From positions 1 to 59,096 of the forward strand of contig JAFTLJ010000007.1 in NCBI GenBank assembly GCA_017456005.1: 59,096 nucleotides of DNA, given 5' to 3'. Every line of letters starts with the position of its first letter. Positions within the stretch are counted from its first letter, which is position 1. The notes under the pieces are model-generated. The model worked only from the letters and a program-made list of their open reading frames with translations. It ran no database searches and was not told where the DNA came from. The stretch comes from Clostridia bacterium. Lineage in GTDB: Bacteria > Bacillota > Clostridia > Oscillospirales > CAG-272. Shown in pieces: positions 52,006 through 59,096 of the stretch. The translations under genes and the position numbers were made by a program.

Positions 52006-52764
52006 CTAAATGATATCTCTTTTTTTCGCCCAGAGCCTGTAGAGGTATTTGAGCAGTGTTTCAAATATGAGGCTGAGTGCTATTACCGTGGCGGTGAGCG
52101 CGAATACCTCTGCCGATTCAAGGTAGTTTTTCGCGCTGGCGAGCATGCCGCCTATAGAGTCTGCCGGGCGGCAGATGACCTCTGCCGCGATGCCCGATTT
52201 CCACGCAAAGCCAAGCCCCGTTACCGCAGAGGAAAGGAAGGCAGGCGCAAGGTTTGGCAGAATTATGTATATTATCTGTCCCCATTTACCTGCACCGTCG
52301 ACAGATGCCGCCTCCAGCGCGGGCTTATCCACGCCGCGCATACCGTGGAGCATATTATCCCATATAATGGGCAATACCATAAAGAATGATATGAAAACGG
52401 GCAGCTCGTTTGTTTTTATCCATACGAGCGCGAGTATTATAAACGATGCCACGGGCACTGCGCGAACAAGGTTTAAAAGAGGGGAAGTGAGCTCTTCGAA
52501 AAAGCGGAAACGATAGGAAAGCACAGCACCTAAGCACCCAAAAACGAGCGCGAGGATATAGCCTGTGAGCACGCGCAAAAGCGAATGTGCCACAGCGGCG
52601 TGGAAACGCTCCGTTCCAACAAGGGAAATGAACGTTTCGAACGTTTTCTGCGGTGATGGCACGAGAATTTCGCGATTTACGTATGCACTTATCAGATACC
52701 AAACAAATATCCAAAAGGCGGCAACGAGTGCCGCCTTTATTACGTTGAGAAGCTTAGCCTTCAT
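52006..52764 (-). CDS. ABC transporter permease, NitT/TauT (SsuC-like)
   Basis: A 252-aa membrane protein with about six segments. The EAA loop ALEAASVDGAGKWGQIIYIILP (near 165-187) couples to an ATPase. Start ATG 52764 lies inside the end of the binding-protein gene (11-bp overlap). Substrate of this family: sulfonates, taurine, thiamine precursors, bicarbonate or others. No ATPase gene follows; the next gene is convergent. Confidence 0.88.
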   Translation of the reverse strand: MKAKLLNVIKAALVAAFWIFVWYLISAYVNREILVPSPQKTFETFISLVGTERFHAAVAHSLLRVLTGYILALVFGCLGAVLSYRFRFFEELTSPLLNLVRAVPVASFIILALVWIKTNELPVFISFFMVLPIIWDNMLHGMRGVDKPALEAASVDGAGKWGQIIYIILPNLAPAFLSSAVTGLGFAWKSGIAAEVICRPADSIGGMLASAKNYLESAEVFALTATVIALSLIFETLLKYLYRLWAKKRDII

Positions 52765-53782
52765 AGCCCATATAGTAGAGGCTGTCTGCCGGCATCTTGC
52801 CACCGATGGAGGCGGGGTTTGCCGTGTGGAGCACCGTGAAGTAGCCCGTGAGCTTCGCTTTCATTTCAGCGCCCGTAGCAAACGTGAGGTTGCATTTCGG
52901 AATAGCCTGCTTTGCGATGGGAGCTTTAGCAATAATACCATGCTTTTCGCAGAGAGCAGCTGCTGCATCAACGTCAGCGAGAACTGCCTCGATAGAAGCC
53001 TTGTATTCTTTGAGGAAGAGGTTTACCTTTTCTTTGTTGGCGTTAAGATATTTGCTTGTGGTAACAACGCAACCCATCATAAGTGCGCTGTCGCTCTCGC
53101 CGGCGATCTTTTCCCATTCCGCGTTCATATCGATAACGGGGGCTATGGTTTTGCCTGCGTTTTTGCCCTGAACAACTGTAGCCGTTGCAACGGGCTGGGG
53201 GAGCATGGCGATCTCTATACTGCCGTCTACCATACCTGCGGAAATAGCTGCTGCTTCTTCCATAAAGTTGATGGTGACATTTTCAACGCCGTTTTCTGCG
53301 AGAACGTATTTGAGAATGTATTCGGGGTTGGAACCCTGACCTGTGGCTGTGATTGTTTTGCCCTCAAGATCGGAAATGTTTTTAACTGTGCCGGTAGCGT
53401 CCATAATGTAGAGCACGCCGAGCGTGTTAACTGCGAGTATAACAACGTCTTCGCCCTTGTTGAGGAGCATGGACGCCATATTCGTGGGCATAGCTACGAT
53501 GTCTGCTTCACCGTTGAGGAAGGCAGCTTTTGCTTTTTCCTGGTTTTCTGCAAGAACGAAGTTATATTTGCCCTCTGTTGTGCCTGCGGCAGCCTTTTCC
53601 ATAAGGGAAACAGCGCCTACGCCCGTGGGACCGCTTATAACGTATACGTTTGCGGGGTCTGTGTTTGCGGGTGTGCTTGCGCCGCCCGTTGTGCCGCCTG
53701 CGCCCGTGCCGCCGCAAGATGCGAGCGCCAAAACGGAAAGCGCCATAACAAGCGCAAGAGCTACTATTCTTTTGATTTTCAT
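52754..53782 (-). CDS. ABC transporter substrate-binding lipoprotein (NMT1/SsuA-like)
   Basis: A 342-aa solute-binding protein. Lipobox LALASC (Cys 23) followed by a Gly/Thr-rich linker. Mature domain has the NMT1/TauA pattern: FLNGEADIVAMPTNMASMLL, LGVLYIMDATGTVKNISDLEGKTI (strand after the hinge) and IEIAMLPQPVATATV. The ligand cannot be told from sequence. Its start overlaps the Crp-like regulator stop by four bases (ATGA), so regulator, binding protein and permease are one operon. Confidence 0.88.
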   Translation of the reverse strand: MKIKRIVALALVMALSVLALASCGGTGAGGTTGGASTPANTDPANVYVISGPTGVGAVSLMEKAAAGTTEGKYNFVLAENQEKAKAAFLNGEADIVAMPTNMASMLLNKGEDVVILAVNTLGVLYIMDATGTVKNISDLEGKTITATGQGSNPEYILKYVLAENGVENVTINFMEEAAAISAGMVDGSIEIAMLPQPVATATVVQGKNAGKTIAPVIDMNAEWEKIAGESDSALMMGCVVTTSKYLNANKEKVNLFLKEYKASIEAVLADVDAAAALCEKHGIIAKAPIAKQAIPKCNLTFATGAEMKAKLTGYFTVLHTANPASIGGKMPADSLYYMGYEG

Positions 53783-54444
53783 TGTGAGATTTCTCCTTTG
53801 TTTACTGTAAATTTATTGCCATCCCTTAAAATATGCCCACCCGACGCAAGGTCTTCCAGCGCACGGTAGAGGCTGGAGCGCCCGATATTCAGCGTTTTCG
53901 CCAGCACCGACATATTAGGTGCGCGGAAAACGCCGTCTTCGCCCGCGTTCTTTTTGATATATTCAAAAACGCGTGCGCTTGCCCCGTGCATTGAAATTTC
54001 CGCGATCTTGCGGTTGAGGTAGCGTATTTTCGAGGAAAGGAAAGCTATGTAATTGAGCGCGGCGGTGGGGTAAACGGAAAAAAGCTTTTCCAGCGTGGCT
54101 TCTTCTATAAAAACCACCGTACAGGTGCTTTTTGCGCATATTTCGCTTACGTAACATTCGCCCGCACCGAAAACAGCCGCCGCGCCGAAGGTTTCGCCCG
54201 CGCCCATATCGCGCAAGAGTATGTGGTTTTCCGCATCCGAGGTGCTTATGCGCACCGTTCCGCTTACAATTACGCCGAGGGCGTGGCGGAAGGCAGAGCT
54301 TTTATAAACACATTCTCCTCGCGCAAATTCCGCAGTGCCCGAAAACATTTCGTTTTCAAGTTCTTCGGAAAGTTCGCTTATACCGCGGAAAAGGAAAGAG
54401 GAAAGAAAGCATTTTTTCATTTCTTCCGTGATTGTTCCAGCCAT
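53779..54444 (-). CDS. Crp/Fnr-family transcriptional regulator
   Basis: A 221-aa regulator. Cyclic-nucleotide-binding-type beta barrel at about 15-130 (LGVIVSGTVRISTSDAENHILLRDMGAGETFGAAAVFG), long dimer helix, then the HTH at about 170-215 (MSVLAKTLNIGRSSLYRALEDLASGG). No Cys cluster for Fe-S is evident, so the signal is probably a small molecule. ATG 54444 is six bases from AAGGAG; ATG 54447 is also possible. It controls the overlapping transport genes and very likely itself, through the palindrome over its transcription start. Confidence 0.9.
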   Translation of the reverse strand: MAGTITEEMKKCFLSSFLFRGISELSEELENEMFSGTAEFARGECVYKSSAFRHALGVIVSGTVRISTSDAENHILLRDMGAGETFGAAAVFGAGECYVSEICAKSTCTVVFIEEATLEKLFSVYPTAALNYIAFLSSKIRYLNRKIAEISMHGASARVFEYIKKNAGEDGVFRAPNMSVLAKTLNIGRSSLYRALEDLASGGHILRDGNKFTVNKGEISQ

Positions 54445-54459
54445 CATTTGCTCCTTGAT

Positions 54460-54477
54460 GTGTGCCAAATGGGACAC
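54460..54477. promoter_or_regulatory. Probable Crp/Fnr-type operator
   Basis: GTGTGCCAAATGGGACAC is an 18-bp imperfect palindrome (arms GTGT-CC and GG-ACAC), the size of a Crp/Fnr site. It is placed just downstream of the predicted start of transcription, a repressing position. Confidence 0.65.
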
Positions 54478-54486
54478 TTTTTCTTT

Positions 54487-54515
54487 ATTATAACTCGCGC
54501 AAAAGGAAAAATCAA
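54487..54515 (-). promoter_or_regulatory. Promoter of the Crp-like regulator operon
   Basis: Minus-strand TTGATT (54,510-54,515), 17 bp, TATAAT (54,487-54,492). Confidence 0.75.
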
Positions 54516-54803
54516 GTGCTTTGGTATATTTTTTTTGAAAAAATTTTAAAAAATAAAACAATGCAAGATGAAAATCGGCATCGTCAAAATAGACAAAAAC
54601 AACGCAGTAGGCTTTGTTGCTGTTGCTGAAAATGCAAAAAAAACGCAAAAAAAATGCAAGTTTTTTTGGAAAAGATATAGACTTTTTTTCTTTATTTGAT
54701 ATAATGTATCTGTTATAATATTATTTAAACCTATTTTGTATATCACATCAGATTCAGCGCAAACAAATATGACCAAAATTCGTTTAAGAAGGGAGTTCCA
54801 AAA
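54516..54803. other. AT-rich intergenic region upstream of hydrogenase operon
   Basis: With the promoter side above this forms a ~360-bp gap between divergent operons. It holds several A and T tracts and the hydC promoter; no Rex-type palindrome or riboswitch is recognised. Confidence 0.5.
54678..54705 (+). promoter_or_regulatory. Candidate promoter of hydCBA operon
   Basis: TAGACT (54,678-54,683), 16 bp, TATAAT (54,700-54,705). A second TATAAT at 54,714-54,719 could act instead. Confidence 0.55.
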
Positions 54804-55295
54804 ATGAAAAAGAAAATGACAACGGTGACATTCACCGGTACGCCCGAACAGGAGCAGAAGCTTGATGCCATTATTGCAAAATATGGCAAAGATGAGGGCG
54901 CGATAATGCGCATTCTTCAGGACGCGCAGGAAGTTTACGGTTATCTTCCCATAGAAGTACAGAAGATGATTTCCATTAAAACAGGTGTTCCGCTTGCAGA
55001 AATCTACGGCGTCGCGACATTCTATTCTCAGTTCTCGCTCAACCCCAAAGGTAAGGTTGCCATTTCCGTTTGCCTCGGCACGGCTTGCTACGTAAAAGGC
55101 TCCGGCCCCGTTATGGAAAAGATCTGCGAATTGCTCGGCGTTCAGCCCGGCGAAACAAGCGCAGACGGCAAATTCAGCGTTGACGCTACACGTTGCCTCG
55201 GCGCGTGCGGTCTTGCCCCCGTTATCACAATTAACGAGGACGTTTACGGCAAACTTCAGCCCAAAGACGTTGCAGACGTACTTGCAAAATATTGA
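54804..55295 (+). CDS. hydC: Bifurcating [FeFe]-hydrogenase, NuoE-like subunit
   Basis: A 163-aa thioredoxin-like [2Fe-2S] subunit (HydC/HndA). Helical N-terminus (AIMRILQDAQEVYGYLP), then Fe-S ligands in CLGTACYVKG (C-x4-C) and CLGACGLAP (C-x3-C). Electrons pass between the flavin subunit and the hydrogenase. GGGAG precedes ATG 54804. First gene of the three-gene operon, 41 bp before hydB. Confidence 0.93.
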   Translation: MKKKMTTVTFTGTPEQEQKLDAIIAKYGKDEGAIMRILQDAQEVYGYLPIEVQKMISIKTGVPLAEIYGVATFYSQFSLNPKGKVAISVCLGTACYVKGSGPVMEKICELLGVQPGETSADGKFSVDATRCLGACGLAPVITINEDVYGKLQPKDVADVLAKY

Positions 55296-55336
55296 TTAAA
55301 AAAACCGACAAGTTATTCAGAAAGGAATGTTGAAGT

Positions 55337-57205
55337 ATGAAATTATCAGAACTTGCCGCTATTAAAGCGAAAATGGAAAGCGTGGTTTCCGTTCGTTCCG
55401 GCGAAGAAGCAACAGACGGCGTTCGCAAACACGTTCTTATTTGCGGCGGTACAGGCTGTACATCCAGCAACAGCGTTACAATCAGCGAAACTATGAAAGC
55501 TGAGCTTGAAAAAGCGGGCATCGCAGACGAAGTTAAAGTTGTTCTTACAGGTTGCTTCGGTCTTTGCGCTCTCGGCCCCATTATGATAGTTTACCCCGAA
55601 GGCGTATTCTACTCTGCAGTTAAGGTAGAAGACGTTCCCGAAATCGTAAAAAACCACCTTGTAAACGGAGAAGTTGTAACAAGACTCGTTTATAAAGACG
55701 AGATTACGGGCGAACACGTTCACTCTCTTATGGAAACAAGATTCTACAAGAGCCAGAAGCGCGTTGCTCTTCGTAACTGCGGCGCTATCGACCCCGAAGA
55801 TATTGAAGAATATATTGCAAAAGACGGCTATGCCGCACTCGGCAAAGTACTTACAGAGATGACACCCCAGGGCGTTATCGATACAATGAAGGAATCCGGC
55901 CTTCGCGGTAGAGGCGGCGGCGGCTTCCCCACAGGCAACAAATGGCAGTTTGCCGCAAACAGCGTTTCCGACAAGAAATACGTTGTTTGTAACGCGGACG
56001 AGGGCGACCCCGGCGCGTTTATGGACCGCTCCATTCTCGAGGGCGACCCCCATGCAGTAATCGAAGCAATGGCTATCGCAGGCTATGCTATCGGAGCAGA
56101 CGAAGGCTACGTTTACGTTCGTGCGGAATACCCCATCGCCGTAAGACGCCTTCAGAAGGCTATCGATCAGGCGCGCGAATACGGCTTGCTCGGCAAAGAC
56201 ATTTTCGGCACAGGCTTTAACTTTGACCTTAACATCCGCCTTGGTGCAGGCGCTTTCGTATGCGGCGAAGAAACAGCTCTTCTCACATCTATCGAAGGCA
56301 AGCGCGGCGAACCCAGACCCCGTCCTCCTTTCCCTGCGGTAAAAGGTCTTTTCGGCCAGCCCACTATCATCAACAACGTTGAAACATATGCAAACGTACC
56401 CCAGATCATACTCAAAGGCGTAGAATGGTTCACGTCTATGGGTACAGAACGCTCCAAGGGTACAAAGGTATTCGCTCTCGGCGGCAAGATCACAAACACG
56501 GGTCTTGTTGAAGTTCCTATGGGTACTACACTCCGCACGGTTATCGAAGAGATAGGCGGCGGTATCCCCGGCGGCAAAAAATTCAAAGCAGCGTAGACGG
56601 GTGGCCCCTCCGGCGGTTGCATCCCCGCGCACCTTATCGATACACCTATCGACTACGATAACCTTATCGCTATCGGCTCTATGATGGGTTCCGGCGGTCT
56701 TATCGTTATGGACGAAACAGACTGCATGGTAGACATCGCTAAATTCTTCCTTGAATTCACTGTTGACGAATCCTGCGGTAAATGCACGCCCTGCCGTACA
56801 GGTACGATGCGCCTTCTCGAGCTTCTCGAAAAGATCACATCCGGCAACGGCGAAATGGAAGACATCGACCGCCTCGAAGAGCTTTGCGATTACATAAAAT
56901 CCGCTTCTCTCTGCGGTCTCGGCCAGACAGCCCCCAACCCCGTTCTTTCCACACTCCGTTACTTCCGCGACGAATACGTTGCGCACGTTAAAGAAAAGAG
57001 ATGCCCCGCAGGCGTATGCAAAAAGCTTCTCAGCTTCTCCATCGAAGCAGACAAATGTAAAGGCTGCACGGCTTGTGCAAGAAAATGCCCTGTTGGCGCT
57101 ATTTCCGGCAAGGTTAGAGAAGCTCATACGATCGATACGTCCAAATGTATCAAGTGCGGCGCTTGCATAGCTACATGTAAGTTCGGCGCTATCAAAAAAG
57201 GCTGA
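55337..57205 (+). pseudogene. hydB: Bifurcating hydrogenase NuoF-like subunit, interrupted by in-frame TAG at codon 420
   Basis: The frame is 622 residues long with one TAG at 56,594-56,596. Order of domains: N-terminal [2Fe-2S] thioredoxin-like (CGGTGCTSS, then CFGLCALG), NAD site GRGGGGFPTGNKW near 192, FMN site NADEGDPGAFMDRSILEGDP, GAGAFVCGEETALL, SLBB, then after the stop [10 protein letters not shown], the [4Fe-4S] motif [11 protein letters not shown] near 478, and a C-terminal 2[4Fe-4S] ferredoxin domain ([28 protein letters not shown]). Family members read FKA(V)[11 protein letters not shown] here, so CAG to TAG is the likely change. No other damage is seen. It may be a recent loss, an assembly or sequencing error, or require suppression. 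A 419-aa truncated product would lack the Fe-S tail. Confidence 0.85.
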
Positions 57206-57222
57206 GGAGGAGAATCTAAACA

Positions 57223-58968
57223 ATGAATAACGTAAATGTAAAAATAAACGGTCGTGAATACGCCGTTCCCGCAGGCTCCACAATCCTCGATGCAGCAAGA
57301 GTTGCAGGTGTGGAAATACCCACACTTTGCTACCTCAAAGACATCAACGAAATCGGCGCTTGCCGCCTTTGCCTTGTAGAAGTTAAAGGCGCGCGCGGTC
57401 TTATGGCTGCTTGTGTAACACCCGTTACAGAGGGAATGGAAGTTCTCACAAACACAGAAAAAGTTCAGAAAATGAGAAAGACAAACCTCGAGCTTGTTCT
57501 TTCCACACACGAAAGAAAGTGCCTTTCCTGCATCAGAAGCCAGAACTGCGAGCTCCAGAAGCTCTGCCGCGACTACGGTGTAGAAGACGAAGAACACTTC
57601 AAGGGCAAGGTTAACCATATGCCCAAGGACGAAAGCACACCTTTCCTCGTTCGTGATAACGATAAATGTATTCTTTGCCGCCGCTGTGTAGGCGCGTGCA
57701 AGAATATGCAGGGCATCGGCGCTATCTCCGCGCTCGACCGCGGCTTCGATACACACATCGGCTCCGCTTTCGAATTGCCCCTTAACACAACATCCTGCAT
57801 CGGTTGCGGCCAGTGCGTTGTTGCTTGCCCCGTTGGCGCTCTTTACGAAAAAGACGATACAGCTCCTATTTGGGAAGCGCTCAACGACCCCACAAAGCAT
57901 GTTGCTATCTGCGCAGCACCCTCTGTTCGCGCAACAATAGGTGAATGCTTCGGCTATGAACCCGGCACAGACGTTGAAGGCAAAATGGTTGCCGCTATCA
58001 AGCGCCTTGGCTTTGACGGCGTATACGATATGAACGTTACAGCCGACCTTACTATCCTCGAGGAAGCACACGAATTTATCGAAAGATTCACAAAGGGCGA
58101 AAACCTTCCCCTTATCACATCTTGCTCCCCCGGTTGGATTAAGTTCTGCGAACATTATTTCCCCGAATTTACAGACAACCTTTCTTCCTGCAAATCTCCC
58201 CAGCAGATGTTCGGTGCACTCTACAAAACATACTACGCTGAAAAGCACGGTATAGACCCCAAAGACATCGTATTCGTTTCTGCAATTCCTTGCACAGCGA
58301 AGAAATTTGAGGTAAGACGTCCCGGTCAGTGCGCTGCGGGCGAAGGCATCTACGACGTAGACTACGCTATCACAACACGCGAGCTTGCAAGAATGATCGA
58401 AAAAGCGGGCGTTAACTTCCGCGCTCTTCCCGATGAAGAATTCGATACACCTTTTGCAACACGTTCCGGCGCGGGCGAGATCTTCGGCGCTACGGGCGGT
58501 GTTATGGAAGCGGCTCTCCGTACGGCTGCAAACGCTATCCTCGGCACAAACCTTGAAAAGGTTGAACTCGGCGAGGTTCGCGGCACGGCTCCCATCAAGT
58601 ACGCTACATACAAGCTCGGCGACATCACGGTTAACGTTGCTGTTGCTTCCGGCACAAAGAACGCACGCGAGCTCCTCGAAAAGGTTAAAGCAGGCGAAGT
58701 AAAAGTTGACTTCATCGAAATTATGGCTTGCCCCGGCGGTTGCGTAAACGGCGGCGGTCAGCCCGTTCAGAGCGCGGCTACAAAAGCTACTGTAGACCTC
58801 AAAGCAAAACGCGCGGCTGTTCTTTACAATTCCGATGCAAACAATGCTATCCGTTGCTCTCACGACAACCCCGTTGTTAAAGAGCTCTATGAAGAATTCC
58901 TCGAAAAACCCGGCAGCCACAAGGCTCACGAAATTCTTCATACATTCTACATCAAACGCGGTCTTTAA
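57223..58968 (+). CDS. hydA: [FeFe]-hydrogenase catalytic subunit
   Basis: A 581-aa catalytic subunit. N-terminal [2Fe-2S] (Cys36, 47, 50, 64), His-ligated [4Fe-4S] (His96, Cys100, 103, 109), two [4Fe-4S] (Cys149-159 and 192-202), then the H-cluster domain. Loop 1 is TSCSPGW (299-305), loop 2 AIPCTAKKFE with Cys357, loop 3 MACPGGCVNGGGQP with Cys503 and Cys507. Loop 1 has Ser where textbook enzymes have a second Cys; I believe this variant is common in NAD(P)-linked clostridial HydA. Small C-terminal domain. GGAGG precedes ATG. The maturases HydEFG are not in the window. Produces H2 from NADH and reduced ferredoxin (confurcation) during fermentation. Confidence 0.96.
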   Translation: MNNVNVKINGREYAVPAGSTILDAARVAGVEIPTLCYLKDINEIGACRLCLVEVKGARGLMAACVTPVTEGMEVLTNTEKVQKMRKTNLELVLSTHERKCLSCIRSQNCELQKLCRDYGVEDEEHFKGKVNHMPKDESTPFLVRDNDKCILCRRCVGACKNMQGIGAISALDRGFDTHIGSAFELPLNTTSCIGCGQCVVACPVGALYEKDDTAPIWEALNDPTKHVAICAAPSVRATIGECFGYEPGTDVEGKMVAAIKRLGFDGVYDMNVTADLTILEEAHEFIERFTKGENLPLITSCSPGWIKFCEHYFPEFTDNLSSCKSPQQMFGALYKTYYAEKHGIDPKDIVFVSAIPCTAKKFEVRRPGQCAAGEGIYDVDYAITTRELARMIEKAGVNFRALPDEEFDTPFATRSGAGEIFGATGGVMEAALRTAANAILGTNLEKVELGEVRGTAPIKYATYKLGDITVNVAVASGTKNARELLEKVKAGEVKVDFIEIMACPGGCVNGGGQPVQSAATKATVDLKAKRAAVLYNSDANNAIRCSHDNPVVKELYEEFLEKPGSHKAHEILHTFYIKRGL

Positions 58969-58978
58969 TAGATAGAAA

Positions 58979-58998
58979 AAACACCCGAAAGGGTGTTT
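58979..58998 (+). terminator. Terminator of hydCBA
   Basis: AAACACCC, loop GAAA, GGGTGTTT. Confidence 0.75.
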
Positions 58999-59027
58999 CC
59001 GTAAAGCAGGTTTGCCTACTGAAAAAC

Positions 59028-59063
59028 AAAAGGAGTACGAGCATTTTTGTTCGTACTCCTTTT
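59028..59063. terminator. Second terminator hairpin near window end
   Basis: AAAAGGAGTACGA and TCGTACTCCTTTT with a 10-nt loop. Possibly serves a convergent gene beyond the window. Confidence 0.7.
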
Positions 59064-59096
59064 CACACGCCTTGCCCTGCAAGGTATAGTGTGTTA

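Noticed and set aside
56594-56596. TAG read as a sense codon (code change)
   Set aside because: TAG terminates wecB (17,865-17,867) and the gene at 8,295-9,167, where no protein continuation exists.
55346-59082. Very long minus-strand open frames (659 and 652 codons) opposite hydB and hydA
   Set aside because: They mirror GC-biased codons of clearly real hydrogenase genes, have Cys/Phe/Ala-rich compositions unlike any protein and no ribosome sites.

Overview
The window looks like a chromosomal segment from an anaerobic, Gram-positive, gut-type Clostridia (Oscillospiraceae/Lachnospiraceae-like, probably uncultured). Evidence: AGGAGG-type ribosome sites with frequent TTG/GTG starts, an L-box lysine riboswitch, ECF and XRE regulators, a trimeric NAD(P)-linked [FeFe]-hydrogenase operon, lipoprotein-anchored binding proteins and several host-glycan (sialic acid, hexosamine) enzymes. 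The taxonomic placement is inference from gene content only.

Region 1 (1-11,420) is an accessory island, visibly more AT-rich than the rest. On the minus strand it has a truncated ABC exporter with its XRE regulator, and a sigma-70 protein with a very long C-terminal extension. On the plus strand is a tight operon: a LexA/S24-type repressor, a 726-aa zinc-hook AAA/ABC ATPase of RloC-like build, a putative R-S-E ADP-ribosyltransferase, a protein ending in a sigma-region-4-like helix-turn-helix, and a HEPN-like RNase candidate. A large serine recombinase follows and probably mobilises the island. The control region between the sigma gene and the LexA-like gene holds three palindromes on top of two strong promoters. 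This module is the best candidate for an undescribed (defence or conflict) system.

Region 2 (11,550-22,692) is biosynthetic core. It has serC-serA plus a PHP phosphatase that may supply the missing third step of serine synthesis, then an intracellular sialidase with N-acetylneuraminate lyase, a divergent UDP-GlcNAc 2-epimerase, and the lysine operon dapA-dapB-lysA-lysC under a lysine riboswitch.

Region 3 (22,693-25,386) is an oxidoreductase/AraC gene pair flanked by two ~90% identical ~210-bp repeats, whose outer ends form a perfect 36-bp inverted repeat. Region 4 (25,387-43,788) is mixed core: a beta-propeller-like membrane protein, an S4/YlmH protein, a MacB/FtsX-like ABC protein, AsnA, a lipoprotein, an ECF sigma/anti-sigma pair, a GH20-sialidase-deacetylase glycan locus, a PutP-type symporter, a ZnuA-like binding protein, ACT + DUF711 proteins and a wall amidase.

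Region 5 (43,790-54,803) has an SGNH hydrolase and a ~0.94-kb element with terminal inverted repeats, which carries a zinc-ribbon gene and an unusual array of seven small hairpins joined by 7-nt linkers. After these come an ADP-ribosylglycohydrolase, dUTPase, GalE, glycerol kinase, a lipase-like hydrolase, and a Crp-regulated binding protein/permease pair without an ATPase. Region 6 (54,804-58,968) is the hydrogenase operon hydC-hydB-hydA; hydB is interrupted by a single in-frame TAG where the family has Gln.
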